Shown here: one piece after another, positions 1 to 7,343 of the stretch
How positions within the stretch are numbered: position 1 is the stretch's first letter
Layout: each line of letters opens with the position of its first letter
Origin: Cyanobacteria bacterium UBA11370
GTDB taxonomy: Bacteria > Cyanobacteriota > Cyanobacteriia > Cyanobacteriales > Coleofasciculaceae
DNA length: 16,538 nt
Direction of reading: 5' to 3'
NCBI GenBank assembly: GCA_003486645.1
Contig: DNGI01000136.1
Location: 1 to 16,538, forward strand
Program-made: the position numbers and the translations under genes
The notes under the pieces: generated by a model
What the model was told of the DNA's origin: nothing
The model's input: only the letters and a program-made list of their open reading frames with translations
Databases searched by the model: none

Positions 1-288
1 GTATCATTATTTAAGCTATTAGAGTCATCTGGGTTGTGAGTGTAATGAATAAATTGCCCCGTTTCTCGATTAAATTGATTGAGTCCTCCACCGCCAGTGC
101 CAATCCAGAACTGACCCGACTGGTCTTCATAAATTGATAATACCGTATCATTATTTAAGCTATTAGAGTCATCTGGGTTGTGAGTGTAATGGATAAATTC
201 CCCTGTTTTTCGATTAAGCTGATTGAGTCCTCCCCCATCAGTTCCAATCCAGAGCGTATCGAATTGGTCTTCATAGATTGCTAAAATA
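1..288. repeat. 144-bp tandem repeat inside the propeller gene
   Basis: Bases 1-47 and 145-191 are identical, and the two 144-bp units stay similar over their whole length. Each encodes one 48-residue propeller blade. Identity at silent positions points to a recent duplication or gene conversion of blades. Confidence 0.85.
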
Positions 289-767
289 CGATTAGCACCT
301 AAACTATTTGGGTTGTTAGAGTCATGATTATAACGAGTGAATTGCTCAGTTTCCGGATTGAATTTGTTGAGTCCGCCCCCATCCGTACCCATCCAAATCA
401 CTCCGGCTTTGTCTTGGTAAATTGAGGTAATCCAATTGTCCGATAAAGACTGTTCATCTAATTCGTTATATTTATAGGTTGTAAACTTATATCCGTCATA
501 TTTGTTTAAGCCATCCTGTGTACCAAACCACATAAATCCTTGGCTGTCCTGAAGTATATCCAGAATGCAACTTTGAGATAGCCCATCATCAACAGTAAGG
601 TGATCAAATTTAGCATTTAATCCTTGGGCGTAAACCTTAGCTGGTAAACTTAAAACTATTAAAACAACCAAGATTAGTGTCAAGATGACCGCTTGAATTA
701 GTCGTAGCACCTTATAGTTGATTTCACCCACTACATAAGGATAGCTGAATAAAAGGCTCAAGTGCAT
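1..767 (-). CDS. Exported beta-propeller (Reg_prop repeat) protein, N-terminal part, 3' end outside window
   Basis: The reading frame is open from an ATG at 765-767 to the window edge (255 codons). An in-frame stop two codons upstream and an AGGAG ten bases before the ATG support this start. Residues about 20-47 are basic then hydrophobic and end in VYA followed by Q, a likely signal peptide; an in-frame GTG at 731 would give a more usual n-region length. Then come repeats of the two-component regulator propeller type (Reg_prop), with cores WFGTQDGLNKYD, WMGTDGGGLNKF, WIGTDGGGLNQL and WIGTGGGGLNQF, spaced about 48 residues. Such propellers usually form the periplasmic sensor of large hybrid kinases or GGDEF proteins; the output domain would lie beyond base 1. 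The gene follows the RiPP precursor on the same strand, after a hairpin, so a link to the RiPP genes is only suggested by position. Confidence 0.85.
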   Translation of the reverse strand, partial: MHLSLLFSYPYVVGEINYKVLRLIQAVILTLILVVLIVLSLPAKVYAQGLNAKFDHLTVDDGLSQSCILDILQDSQGFMWFGTQDGLNKYDGYKFTTYKYNELDEQSLSDNWITSIYQDKAGVIWMGTDGGGLNKFNPETEQFTRYNHDSNNPNSLGANRILAIYEDQFDTLWIGTDGGGLNQLNRKTGEFIHYTHNPDDSNSLNNDTVLSIYEDQSGQFWIGTGGGGLNQFNRETGQFIHYTHNPDDSNSLNND

Positions 768-778
768 CGGTTATACTG

Positions 779-783
779 CTCCT
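779..783 (-). promoter_or_regulatory. Ribosome-binding site of the propeller gene
   Basis: AGGAG on the minus strand, ten bases before the ATG at 767. It favours this start over the in-frame GTG at 731, which has no such motif. Confidence 0.5.
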
Positions 784-866
784 GAGTAATCTTATAGATA
801 ATACAGTTATACCCTTATGTAGAGGGGTTTAGGCAAATTTACTAGCTCATTAGCGTAATTAATACT

Positions 867-894
867 GTAGAGAGGTCGCCTACAACCTCTCTAC
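867..894 (-). terminator. Perfect 10-bp hairpin between RiPP precursor and propeller gene
   Basis: The arms GTAGAGAGGT and ACCTCTCTAC (plus-strand reading) pair perfectly around an 8-base loop. The hairpin begins 39 bases past the precursor stop codon. No real T-run follows on the minus strand, so it may be a weak terminator, an mRNA-stabilising 3' end or a processing site rather than a classic intrinsic terminator. It could keep the precursor transcript apart from the propeller gene. Confidence 0.4.
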
Positions 895-933
895 ATGAAC
901 GAATAGTTTAGTTTTTAATGGGTAACCAGACAA

Positions 934-1266
934 TTACAGGCAGCCCCGACAAGCCGAAGTCACGTCATCCAGATTACCCCAGGACTGTATCGGTTGATCG
1001 GCAAGTCCCATTGGCTTCGTTGGCAAGAAGATTTCATAGACTACGCCACTCTCGTGAGTACTCTCCACATTTGCCACAGTTCCGACTAAGCGGTTCTCAC
1101 GGACACTGAATTCTACATCACTGGGAAGAGTTAGCCCATTATCTTCTAGAACACTCTTGGTATTCGAGAGGAATTGAGAATGAAACTCTTCATCTAACCA
1201 AGTTTTGGCGACAATTTTGGACAAAATTTTCTGAGATTGTACGGAATCTTGTGTTAACAATGGCAT
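934..1266 (-). CDS. NHLP-leader TOMM (RiPP) precursor peptide
   Basis: A 110-residue protein in the size range of nitrile-hydratase-like leader peptide precursors. Residues about 8-90 resemble the nitrile hydratase alpha subunit: a helical part with WLDEEFHSQFL, then DNGLTLPSDVEFSV and a strand-like VVYEIFLPTKP. The last residues, about 97-110, form the probable core, GNLDDVTSACRGCL. It has Thr103, Ser104, Cys106 and Cys109 as possible heterocyclisation sites. No Gly-Gly cleavage motif precedes it, which is unusual. The leader would be bound by the RRE-like N-terminus of the cyclodehydratase encoded upstream at 3007-5250. The gene is third in the row after cyclodehydratase and dehydrogenase and is preceded by a 244-bp spacer that may carry its own promoter. 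The start ATG has only a weak purine stretch (AAGAAGAG) 13-20 bases upstream. The family call rests on leader pattern and context. Confidence 0.87.
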   Translation of the reverse strand: MPLLTQDSVQSQKILSKIVAKTWLDEEFHSQFLSNTKSVLEDNGLTLPSDVEFSVRENRLVGTVANVESTHESGVVYEIFLPTKPMGLADQPIQSWGNLDDVTSACRGCL

Positions 1267-1416
1267 TCTTGTTTTTGCTCTTCTTACTAATGGATTAAGT
1301 TGGAATTCTGATACCTTAAACTTCAGACTAGAGGGAGGTTAGACCGATCCACATTACCCTAAGATCCGATCTATTTAAGTGTGAGTTTACCTAGGATTTG
1401 CGTTTCACATTCTTCT

Positions 1417-1445
1417 ATTTTACAGGAATAATTTACAAAAGTAAA
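1417..1445 (-). promoter_or_regulatory. Candidate promoter of the precursor gene, with small palindrome
   Basis: On the minus strand TTTACT (1440-1445) and TAAAAT (1417-1422) are separated by 17 bases, about 150 bases before the precursor ATG. The -35 half lies in an inverted repeat TTTAC-AAAA-GTAAA (1432-1445), which could be an operator. The -35 match is poor, so this is only a candidate. The rest of the 1267-1510 spacer shows no other clear element. Confidence 0.3.
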
Positions 1446-1510
1446 CAATAATTTGTACAAGTCTAGAAGAATAGTTCCGAAACTAACGCAACCTGGGTAA
1501 TTTAATAAAA

Positions 1511-2938
1511 CTACGCTGTTGGTTTGCTACCTAAAATGAATTCTCCTACCGAGGTTTCAGCATAGTAATTCGTTCCTACAGCCGCCGTAAATAGATCAGA
1601 ATTTCCCACACCAACGGCACAAGGTGCTAGATTCATAGCCGTTGCAACTAGATACATGGTTTGCTGTAAACAACCCACATCTTTAAGGATCAGAGAATAA
1701 GCAATAGACTGATAAACCCAGGCAATTCGTTGGAAACGGGCAGCAAAGATGAATAAAACCTGGGGCATAGAGAATTTGTCAGTTGCAAAATAGGCATCTT
1801 CTAACAACGCTTCTACCTTGCTATTTCTCCCAGAAATTTTACCCAATTGATGATTTTCAGGACAATAATGATAAATGCCTGAAGCAAGATTCTCACAGGT
1901 ATTGACAACAAGATAAATTTCTAATTCATAACGACCTCCACCATTCGCGTAAGGTCGATGAGTGCATTCTCCGTAATCCTTAGAAACGAATCGTTTATTT
2001 CTTGCTGAACGGTAAAGGAATTCGCCAAGGTGTTTATCGGTTATTGGTTGATCGTTGTAAGTCCTGATTGACTGCCTATTTTCTAGAACCTGAGTAAAGG
2101 AATAATCCTCCTCTTTTAGTTTTTCAATATCTGGCTTATATAACTCAATGATGTCATCTGACATCTTGGATTTCACCATTGGTGGTTGTTCAACCTTATC
2201 TAAAAAGCGAAAGGTTTTACCAACAGGATTTCTCTGTCTTCCTTTTCTACTTCGCGCATGAAACAGCAGATCGTGAAATTCCCATGACACCAACGCATCC
2301 TTTTCTTCGTCCTGAATTTTGCTGTCTTCCTTCAGCATTTCCGTACTCAACAGCAGGCTAAAAAATTGCTGAATAGTTTCTTCTGAAATACCTGGTATTT
2401 TAGTGCTAATTTCCCGAACGGTTTGAGGTTTTGCCAATTCAGCAATAATGGCTGCTGCTTTCCAATCTGCTAAAATAACCTTTGCCGGAGATAAGGGAGA
2501 TTCGAGGACGAGTTGGTCTTTATCTTTATGGGAATAAGCAAAACGCGATAAAACATAGCTTTGATCAATCGCCACATCAGCCAACTGAAAGGGTTTAGAA
2601 GGGTAAGTTGGAATCCTGGTGGCTAGGGGTAATTCTTGATCGCAAACAGTATGACAGATTGTCCCCATATCGATCAACTGCTGGAGATAATAGTCAAATT
2701 TTGGTAGTTCTGAAAACCCATCGGTTTGTAATACGATATCGCTGAGGTATTCTTCCGTTGCGCCATCTGTTTCTAGTATCTTAATAGCTGCTAGTAATCC
2801 TGGCGATATTGGCTCAATATTGAGGGTATATTGAGGTAAATTTCCGGCAACGCGAGGTAATTGAACAGCAACGCGATCGCTCGATTCTTCAACGACAGCG
2901 ATGTTCTTGTTAAACGAAAGTACAAGTGAATTTGGCAT
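1511..2938 (-). CDS. SagB-type FMN-dependent dehydrogenase of the TOMM cluster
   Basis: A 475-residue protein of the SagB/ThcOx branch of the nitroreductase superfamily. These enzymes oxidise azolines made by the cyclodehydratase to aromatic thiazoles or oxazoles using FMN. Residues 1-250 form the N-terminal extension usual in cluster-encoded SagB proteins and contain the hallmark WEFHDLLFHARSRKGR (219-234). The nitroreductase domain spans about 280-475, with NRQSIRTY (287-294) as the FMN-binding Arg/Ser stretch and HRPYANGGGRYELEIY (328-343) as the equivalent of the SagB RPYPSGG loop. A later FAARFQRIAWVYQSIAYS segment and GNSDLF near the C-terminus also fit. It starts 68 bases after the cyclodehydratase gene on the same strand and probably shares its transcript. 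The ATG at 2938 has no clear ribosome-binding site. Confidence 0.93.
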   Translation of the reverse strand: MPNSLVLSFNKNIAVVEESSDRVAVQLPRVAGNLPQYTLNIEPISPGLLAAIKILETDGATEEYLSDIVLQTDGFSELPKFDYYLQQLIDMGTICHTVCDQELPLATRIPTYPSKPFQLADVAIDQSYVLSRFAYSHKDKDQLVLESPLSPAKVILADWKAAAIIAELAKPQTVREISTKIPGISEETIQQFFSLLLSTEMLKEDSKIQDEEKDALVSWEFHDLLFHARSRKGRQRNPVGKTFRFLDKVEQPPMVKSKMSDDIIELYKPDIEKLKEEDYSFTQVLENRQSIRTYNDQPITDKHLGEFLYRSARNKRFVSKDYGECTHRPYANGGGRYELEIYLVVNTCENLASGIYHYCPENHQLGKISGRNSKVEALLEDAYFATDKFSMPQVLFIFAARFQRIAWVYQSIAYSLILKDVGCLQQTMYLVATAMNLAPCAVGVGNSDLFTAAVGTNYYAETSVGEFILGSKPTA

Positions 2939-3006
2939 GGTAATAGTTTTGAGTGAAAACTTTTAGAGAAAACGGCAGTTACCCTCGAACCAATTTATTC
3001 AAGGGT

Positions 3007-5250
3007 TCAGAGAAACATCGGAATGGGATTGAGTTGATTTTCTGGCAGTGTTTCTGGCAACCAGCCCAATTTTACCGGAACATCATACAACCGTCCCGGA
3101 GCAAATCGTTTCCAAAAATGGCGCATTCCCGGAACAATAACCTTGACAACATTCAAACCGATATCCGGACGGGTTTGATCCAAAACCAACACCTCCATAC
3201 CCTGTTTATCGGCAATCTGGATACAAGTCAAAACATCGTCCCGCAAATCGTTAGTTTTTAGCTGTGGATAATCCGAATAAACTTTAGGTTTAACTCTAGA
3301 ATCAGGTAACAAATACGGTTGATTTTCTATCGTTGCCGTTTGCCACCACTCTAAAGCAACTTCGTCATCAAAGCGGTAGTTCGTACTCCCATCCGCAGCA
3401 GTATTTAAAACAGCAGGGAGGAATTGATTTGCCTCTGTGATTGCCCTAAGTATGGCAATTGTCGGGTCAAAATGCGAACCAAAACCCAATACAATATCTT
3501 CTATTTCTTGATCAGTTCGTCTAGAGATAGCCACAAATGAAGGAATATTCAGATCGTTAGTAATATCCAAAACCCAAATATCCCGATTGAGCGTTCGGTA
3601 ACATTCTTTGATGGATTGAAAATATGGCTCATCAAAACTGTCTAAATCTACCGCCGGATACTGCAATCGGTTATACCACCACACAGCTATACTATCTCGC
3701 TCGACCAACTCCATAAACCCTTGTAGAATTGCCTCTTCTTTAGTATTACCTGCCGCCGCACCATTAGAATTTGCCCAACAGTAAGGATTTTGTTCCTGGG
3801 GATAGCCGTAATAACAATAAGCCGTTGGTAGATACTTAAAGTGTTGATGAGTCAGTGACCAAATCGGTGTCCATTCAATCTCTTTTTCCTCATCAAAGGG
3901 TTCCGGAACCTGCTGATAGCGTGCAGATTGAGCATTCCATTCTTGACGGGTTTTATATTGCTCTTCACTATAATTCATGCAATCATTGGGATGAATTGCT
4001 ATATCATAAATATTTTTATAGGTATCTTTCCGTCTAATTTCGTCACCTTGAAACACACCACAATATCGTTCAATAGCTTCGCAAAGGGCGCTTGCTTTCG
4101 CTTGAGCATCCGTTTTGCCTTTCCCCCCACTTTTGCCGCGAACCGTTTGGCGTAGAAAGTATAAATTATCGAACATCATGGCAAAGTTATGCCCAGCCGA
4201 ATAACTGTGCATGACGCTATTTGTTGTCTGTTCTCTTGACTTTAAGCTATGCACGACTCCAGTAATTGTACTGACATGATGCTCGTATTTTTTCAGGGTT
4301 TCTTCAGGTGAAACACAACGGTGTCCGCCATCGGCTGTAAAAGTTTTTGTGCGACTTTCTATAAGAATAGGCGCAGGTTTCCTATAAGAATCAGCCGAAG
4401 TCCCACAACACGAACATTGAGGACGTTGAACTAAAATGTGTTTTTCTGTTTTGAGAGAAATCGTGTCAAATGTAACGACAGTTCCCTCAAGCTGTTGATT
4501 CTCTGCTTCAAGAATCCATTTAACAAGTTCAGTGGCTGCTATATTTAGCCCAATTTGTTGTGTAGAAGGAAGAGCAGCAAGAGAAGTAGAACGCGCTTTT
4601 GCAATGCCTGTTTGCTTTTGAATATAGGTTTCAACCGGACGATTGTTTCGCAGACGTTGAGCTAAACATTCCCAGCATCCCGTTTTCCCTGGATAAAATA
4701 TTGGTCCAATCCAAATCGTTGTTCCTACAGGTTTAACCAGCATCCATGGACGTTGAAAATACCAAGCTTTTTGATTCAACTCAGCAAGTTCGTCTTGCAA
4801 ATAATCATCGGCTAATACAACTTCTATACTCCCTTGTTCAGCAATTTGAATATTCAGGGATTCAAGGATCGATATGAAATCTTTCGGGTCAACATTCCCC
4901 AAGGTTTTGACTGAAACATTTTTAGCGTCTAATCGTTTTTTTGCTTCCCTAGAATCAACCTTCAAAAGCTCACAGAACGCTTCAACCTCGGCAGAAAAAG
5001 CATCATAACTTTCAACAATATAGCCCTTTTGCTCCATGAGCATCAAAGCATAGTAAACTTCAGCGACAGAAGCTTCTCCGTCTAGACGCTCGATAATTTC
5101 ATCAACGGTATGCTGACCATCAATTAAAGGGACTAATAGCTTATAAAGACGACCACTGAGTAAGAACGAATCATGTTCAGATAGTAAAAATACGCTAGAT
5201 TCTAAAATCTCGATCTGAAAAGAACTCTTAAACTTTGGCTTTTTAAACAT
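3007..5250 (-). CDS. Fused TOMM cyclodehydratase (leader-binding/E1-like domain + YcaO)
   Basis: A 747-residue C-D fusion. Residues about 15-85 look like a winged-helix RiPP recognition element (DGQHTVDEIIERLDG followed by YYALMLMEQKGYIVE) that would hold the precursor leader. Residues about 90-300 are the E1-like (ocin-ThiF) scaffold, with a probable zinc site made of C192/C195 (GCWEC) and C279/C282 (CSCC). From about 305 on is the YcaO domain, with ATP/Mg-binding glutamates E391 and E394 (LCEAIERYCG) and E514 and E517 (GFMELVERDS). It phosphorylates the backbone amide while cyclising Cys/Ser/Thr into azolines. The C-terminus ends NPIPMFL, a partial form of the PxPxP tail of azoline-forming YcaOs. 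It is the first gene of the cluster, with the dehydrogenase 68 bases downstream. The ATG at 5250 lacks a clear ribosome-binding site. Confidence 0.95.
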   Translation of the reverse strand: MFKKPKFKSSFQIEILESSVFLLSEHDSFLLSGRLYKLLVPLIDGQHTVDEIIERLDGEASVAEVYYALMLMEQKGYIVESYDAFSAEVEAFCELLKVDSREAKKRLDAKNVSVKTLGNVDPKDFISILESLNIQIAEQGSIEVVLADDYLQDELAELNQKAWYFQRPWMLVKPVGTTIWIGPIFYPGKTGCWECLAQRLRNNRPVETYIQKQTGIAKARSTSLAALPSTQQIGLNIAATELVKWILEAENQQLEGTVVTFDTISLKTEKHILVQRPQCSCCGTSADSYRKPAPILIESRTKTFTADGGHRCVSPEETLKKYEHHVSTITGVVHSLKSREQTTNSVMHSYSAGHNFAMMFDNLYFLRQTVRGKSGGKGKTDAQAKASALCEAIERYCGVFQGDEIRRKDTYKNIYDIAIHPNDCMNYSEEQYKTRQEWNAQSARYQQVPEPFDEEKEIEWTPIWSLTHQHFKYLPTAYCYYGYPQEQNPYCWANSNGAAAGNTKEEAILQGFMELVERDSIAVWWYNRLQYPAVDLDSFDEPYFQSIKECYRTLNRDIWVLDITNDLNIPSFVAISRRTDQEIEDIVLGFGSHFDPTIAILRAITEANQFLPAVLNTAADGSTNYRFDDEVALEWWQTATIENQPYLLPDSRVKPKVYSDYPQLKTNDLRDDVLTCIQIADKQGMEVLVLDQTRPDIGLNVVKVIVPGMRHFWKRFAPGRLYDVPVKLGWLPETLPENQLNPIPMFL

Positions 5251-5307
5251 AGAACTAAGCAGATGCGATTAAATCAATTCACTACTCAATTGCCAAGATT
5301 CTGCACC

Positions 5308-5345
5308 AAGCTATTAGCCTCGCGTCACTTGATATAAAGCTATTA
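5308..5345 (-). promoter_or_regulatory. Direct repeat upstream of the cyclodehydratase gene
   Basis: TAATAGCTT occurs twice on the minus strand (5337-5345 and 5308-5316), 29 bases apart and 58 bases before the start codon. A TATATC-like -10 lies between the copies. This could be an operator pair for the RiPP transcript. The evidence is only repetition and position. Confidence 0.2.
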
Positions 5346-5435
5346 AAATCGAATCTTACGGTTTAGCTTGAGCCTCTGTATTCCGTGCTTTCACTGAACT
5401 TTTGAAGTTATATTAAAGTTAAGTGTATCTACTGA

Positions 5436-6206
5436 CTACGCCATCGTCAACGACATCAACTCATCTGCCATCTCAAAGTTTGCTGTCACGCTCTGTACAT
5501 CATCTAAGTCTTCCAAAGCATCCATTAATTTCAGGAGCGATCGCGCTAAATCTGCCTCCGTCACATCCACTGTATTTCCGGGAATCCACCGTAACTCCGC
5601 CTCGCACACTGAGAAACCTTTATCCTTTAACGTCTGATTCAAGGTTTCCAGATTACTGACCTCGGTAAATACCGAAGCTACCTCACCCTCTTCTTCATCA
5701 TCACTTAATTCGTAAGTCTCCGCTCCCCCTTCCAACGACGCTTCCAACAACTCATCTTCCCCAACCACACCCGTAACCGTAACCACACCCTTTTGCTCAA
5801 ACATCCAACTTACACAACCCGTCTCACCCAAATTTCCGCCATTCTTCGTAAACGCCGATCGCAAATCCGCCGCAGTACGGTTGCGATTGTCAGTTAATGC
5901 TTCAATTAAAATAGCCACCCCACCAGGGCCATATCCCTCATAGCGAATCTCTTCCAGATTGTCGCCATCATTCCCCAACTGTCCCGAACCTTTGGCGATC
6001 GCACGTTCAATATTCTCATTCGGAATTCCCGCCGCCTTTGCCTTATCAATCGCCGTGCGTAAGCGGAAATTCCCTTCCGGATTTGGCACACCACTACGCG
6101 CCGCCACAATAATCTCCCGCGAGAGTTTAGCAAAGGTTTTACCTTTCACCGCATCAACTCTTGCCTTCTGGCGCTTAATATTCGCCCACTTACTGTGTCC
6201 TGCCAT
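5436..6206 (-). CDS. yebC: YebC/PmpR/TACO1-family protein
   Basis: A 256-residue protein with the invariant family N-terminus [19 protein letters not shown]. The frame extends 22 codons further upstream, but this motif fixes the start at 6206. Other hallmarks are [30 protein letters not shown], the glycine-rich [20 protein letters not shown] and [10 protein letters not shown]; the acidic C-terminal domain is complete. Length matches the family (about 240-255). Members were first described as transcription regulators (PmpR); mitochondrial TACO1 and bacterial homologues have been linked to translation, helping ribosomes through difficult stretches such as polyproline. The protein is expected to be cytosolic. 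Two HIP1 sites lie inside. The gene stands alone on the minus strand upstream of the RiPP locus, with a 185-bp spacer and no sign of functional coupling. Confidence 0.97.
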   Translation of the reverse strand: MAGHSKWANIKRQKARVDAVKGKTFAKLSREIIVAARSGVPNPEGNFRLRTAIDKAKAAGIPNENIERAIAKGSGQLGNDGDNLEEIRYEGYGPGGVAILIEALTDNRNRTAADLRSAFTKNGGNLGETGCVSWMFEQKGVVTVTGVVGEDELLEASLEGGAETYELSDDEEEGEVASVFTEVSNLETLNQTLKDKGFSVCEAELRWIPGNTVDVTEADLARSLLKLMDALEDLDDVQSVTANFEMADELMSLTMA

Positions 6207-6352
6207 AGCTCCAAAACCGAAGCACGTTAAAGTCTGTTTCTTAGGGTAGCCTGCGACACCGGATAATATCAAATCCGGTTCTATTACCCCTCATTTGAGG
6301 AAGCAGGGGGGGCAGGGGAGAAATGAATAAAGGGTCTAGGTTATTTAATTAT

Positions 6353-6382
6353 TTGACAGATATATAACGAACTGATTATATA
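6353..6382 (+). promoter_or_regulatory. Promoter-like sequence facing the 3' end of the Uma2 gene
   Basis: TTGACA (6353-6358) is followed after 17-18 bases by TTATAT/TATATA (6376-6382). The plus-strand reading enters the 3' end of the minus-strand Uma2 gene, with only a five-codon ORF after it. If active it would make an antisense or small RNA. Chance occurrence in AT-rich DNA is possible. Confidence 0.3.
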
Positions 6383-6440
6383 TGAATGCACGGCAGTAAG
6401 CTTGAAGAAGTCGGGGATCTTGGCATTTACGAAGTTTGTC

Positions 6441-7214
6441 CTAATCTAACAATTCTGGAGCAATTCCTAAAGCTTGAAGTTGTTCGGGAGGGAGCGATCG
6501 CAATTTCTCCGTAATTCTTTGCCGCTTCTGTTGCTCCTGCTCGGCTCGTTCCTCACCCGTTAACAGTAAATTTCCTGCTGAATCCCACCACCGTAACCAG
6601 GGTAATTCTACATTCTGATACTCTCCCTGCCAGATTCCTAACTCTACTTCTAAAGGAGCAATGGGGTAATGTCCCCGTTGATTAGCCCTCATTAATTCAT
6701 AAGAATTATCCAGCAAACGATACACTTCAACCTGAGCCTTTGCGACTTCATAAATCGCGTAGTAAGGCACTCGAATTGCCTGTTCGTAAACCCAAAACTT
6801 TCCAACTTTTCCATCTTTTCGCTGAGACGGAGACATTTTATCTCGTTCCTCTGAACCATCCCCAGATACAAATTCAATCACAATTAATGGTGCAACATAT
6901 TCCTTCCATAGAACGTAAGAGCGACGCATTTTGCCATTGATAGTTGGCGGCACATTAGGCACATAAAACCAATCCGGTGCTTCTGCTCCCTTCTCTAGGG
7001 GTTCAGTCAAACGCCAGTAGATACCAGAATCCTGCCCAATACAGTACCAACCATCAGGATGACGTTGCCGTAGAATGGGTACAATTGAGTCAGTCAGTAA
7101 AATACTTTGGGGATGCTCCTGGAGATTTTTCACAAACGTACCATCTGACTCTGGCAACTGAGTGTGGTCAGGTAAAGTTAACGTTGAGTTGATAGCTGGA
7201 GTGGTAGGATTCAT
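6441..7214 (-). CDS. Uma2-family (DUF820) PD-(D/E)XK nuclease-fold protein
   Basis: A 257-residue protein when started at the ATG at 7214, which has GGAG just upstream. The frame continues 36 codons further up, but that stretch overlaps low-complexity DNA and is proline/leucine rich, so I take the shorter form. The Uma2 core is visible: a PDWFYVPNV strand, APLIVIEFVSGDGSEERDK (catalytic-type Asp/Glu) and KVGKFWVYEQ...VPYYAIYEV with the conserved lysine and tyrosines. The C-terminus is a charged helix (EERAEQEQQKRQRITEKLRS) ending in PPEQLQALGI, as is common in cyanobacterial members. These proteins occur in many copies in filamentous cyanobacteria. Their role is unknown; a restriction-like nuclease fold is predicted. 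Nothing nearby indicates a function. Confidence 0.93.
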   Translation of the reverse strand: MNPTTPAINSTLTLPDHTQLPESDGTFVKNLQEHPQSILLTDSIVPILRQRHPDGWYCIGQDSGIYWRLTEPLEKGAEAPDWFYVPNVPPTINGKMRRSYVLWKEYVAPLIVIEFVSGDGSEERDKMSPSQRKDGKVGKFWVYEQAIRVPYYAIYEVAKAQVEVYRLLDNSYELMRANQRGHYPIAPLEVELGIWQGEYQNVELPWLRWWDSAGNLLLTGEERAEQEQQKRQRITEKLRSLPPEQLQALGIAPELLD

Positions 7215-7313
7215 AGGCTCCAACAACAATTGTATATAACCAGTATATATAGCCAGTCTACATAAGATGTGAAAAGGAAGTGGGGGCAAGGGGGACAAGG
7301 AGGGGAAACTCTT

Positions 7314-7341
7314 ATCCCTCATCTCTCATCCCTCATCCTTC
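7314..7341. repeat. Heptamer tandem repeat (ATCCCTC-type)
   Basis: Four consecutive heptamers (ATCCCTC, ATCTCTC, ATCCCTC, ATCCTTC) lie between the hemN remnant and the Uma2 gene, next to a G-rich stretch (GGGGGCAAGGGGGACAAGG, from 7282). Such short tandem repeats are common in cyanobacterial spacers. Confidence 0.7.
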
Positions 7342-7343
7342 AA

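Noticed and set aside
2953..3261. Plus-strand frame of 102 codons over the 3' end of the cyclodehydratase gene
   Set aside because: It is antisense to a well-supported gene, with no motif and no ribosome-binding site.
6207..6272. N-terminal extension of the YebC frame
   Set aside because: The invariant family N-terminus MAGHSKW starts at 6206; the 22 upstream codons have no family counterpart.
6285..6300. CCTCATTTGAGG palindrome as a terminator
   Set aside because: Only five base pairs with a two-base loop and no T-run; it lies upstream of yebC rather than downstream of a gene end.
7215..7322. N-terminal extension of the Uma2 frame
   Set aside because: It runs through G-rich low-complexity DNA and encodes a Pro/Leu-rich stretch; the ATG at 7214 has GGAG upstream and gives a normal length.
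7261..7341. CRISPR array suspected from regular short repeats
   Set aside because: The units are contiguous 7-base repeats with no unique spacers and no cas genes nearby.
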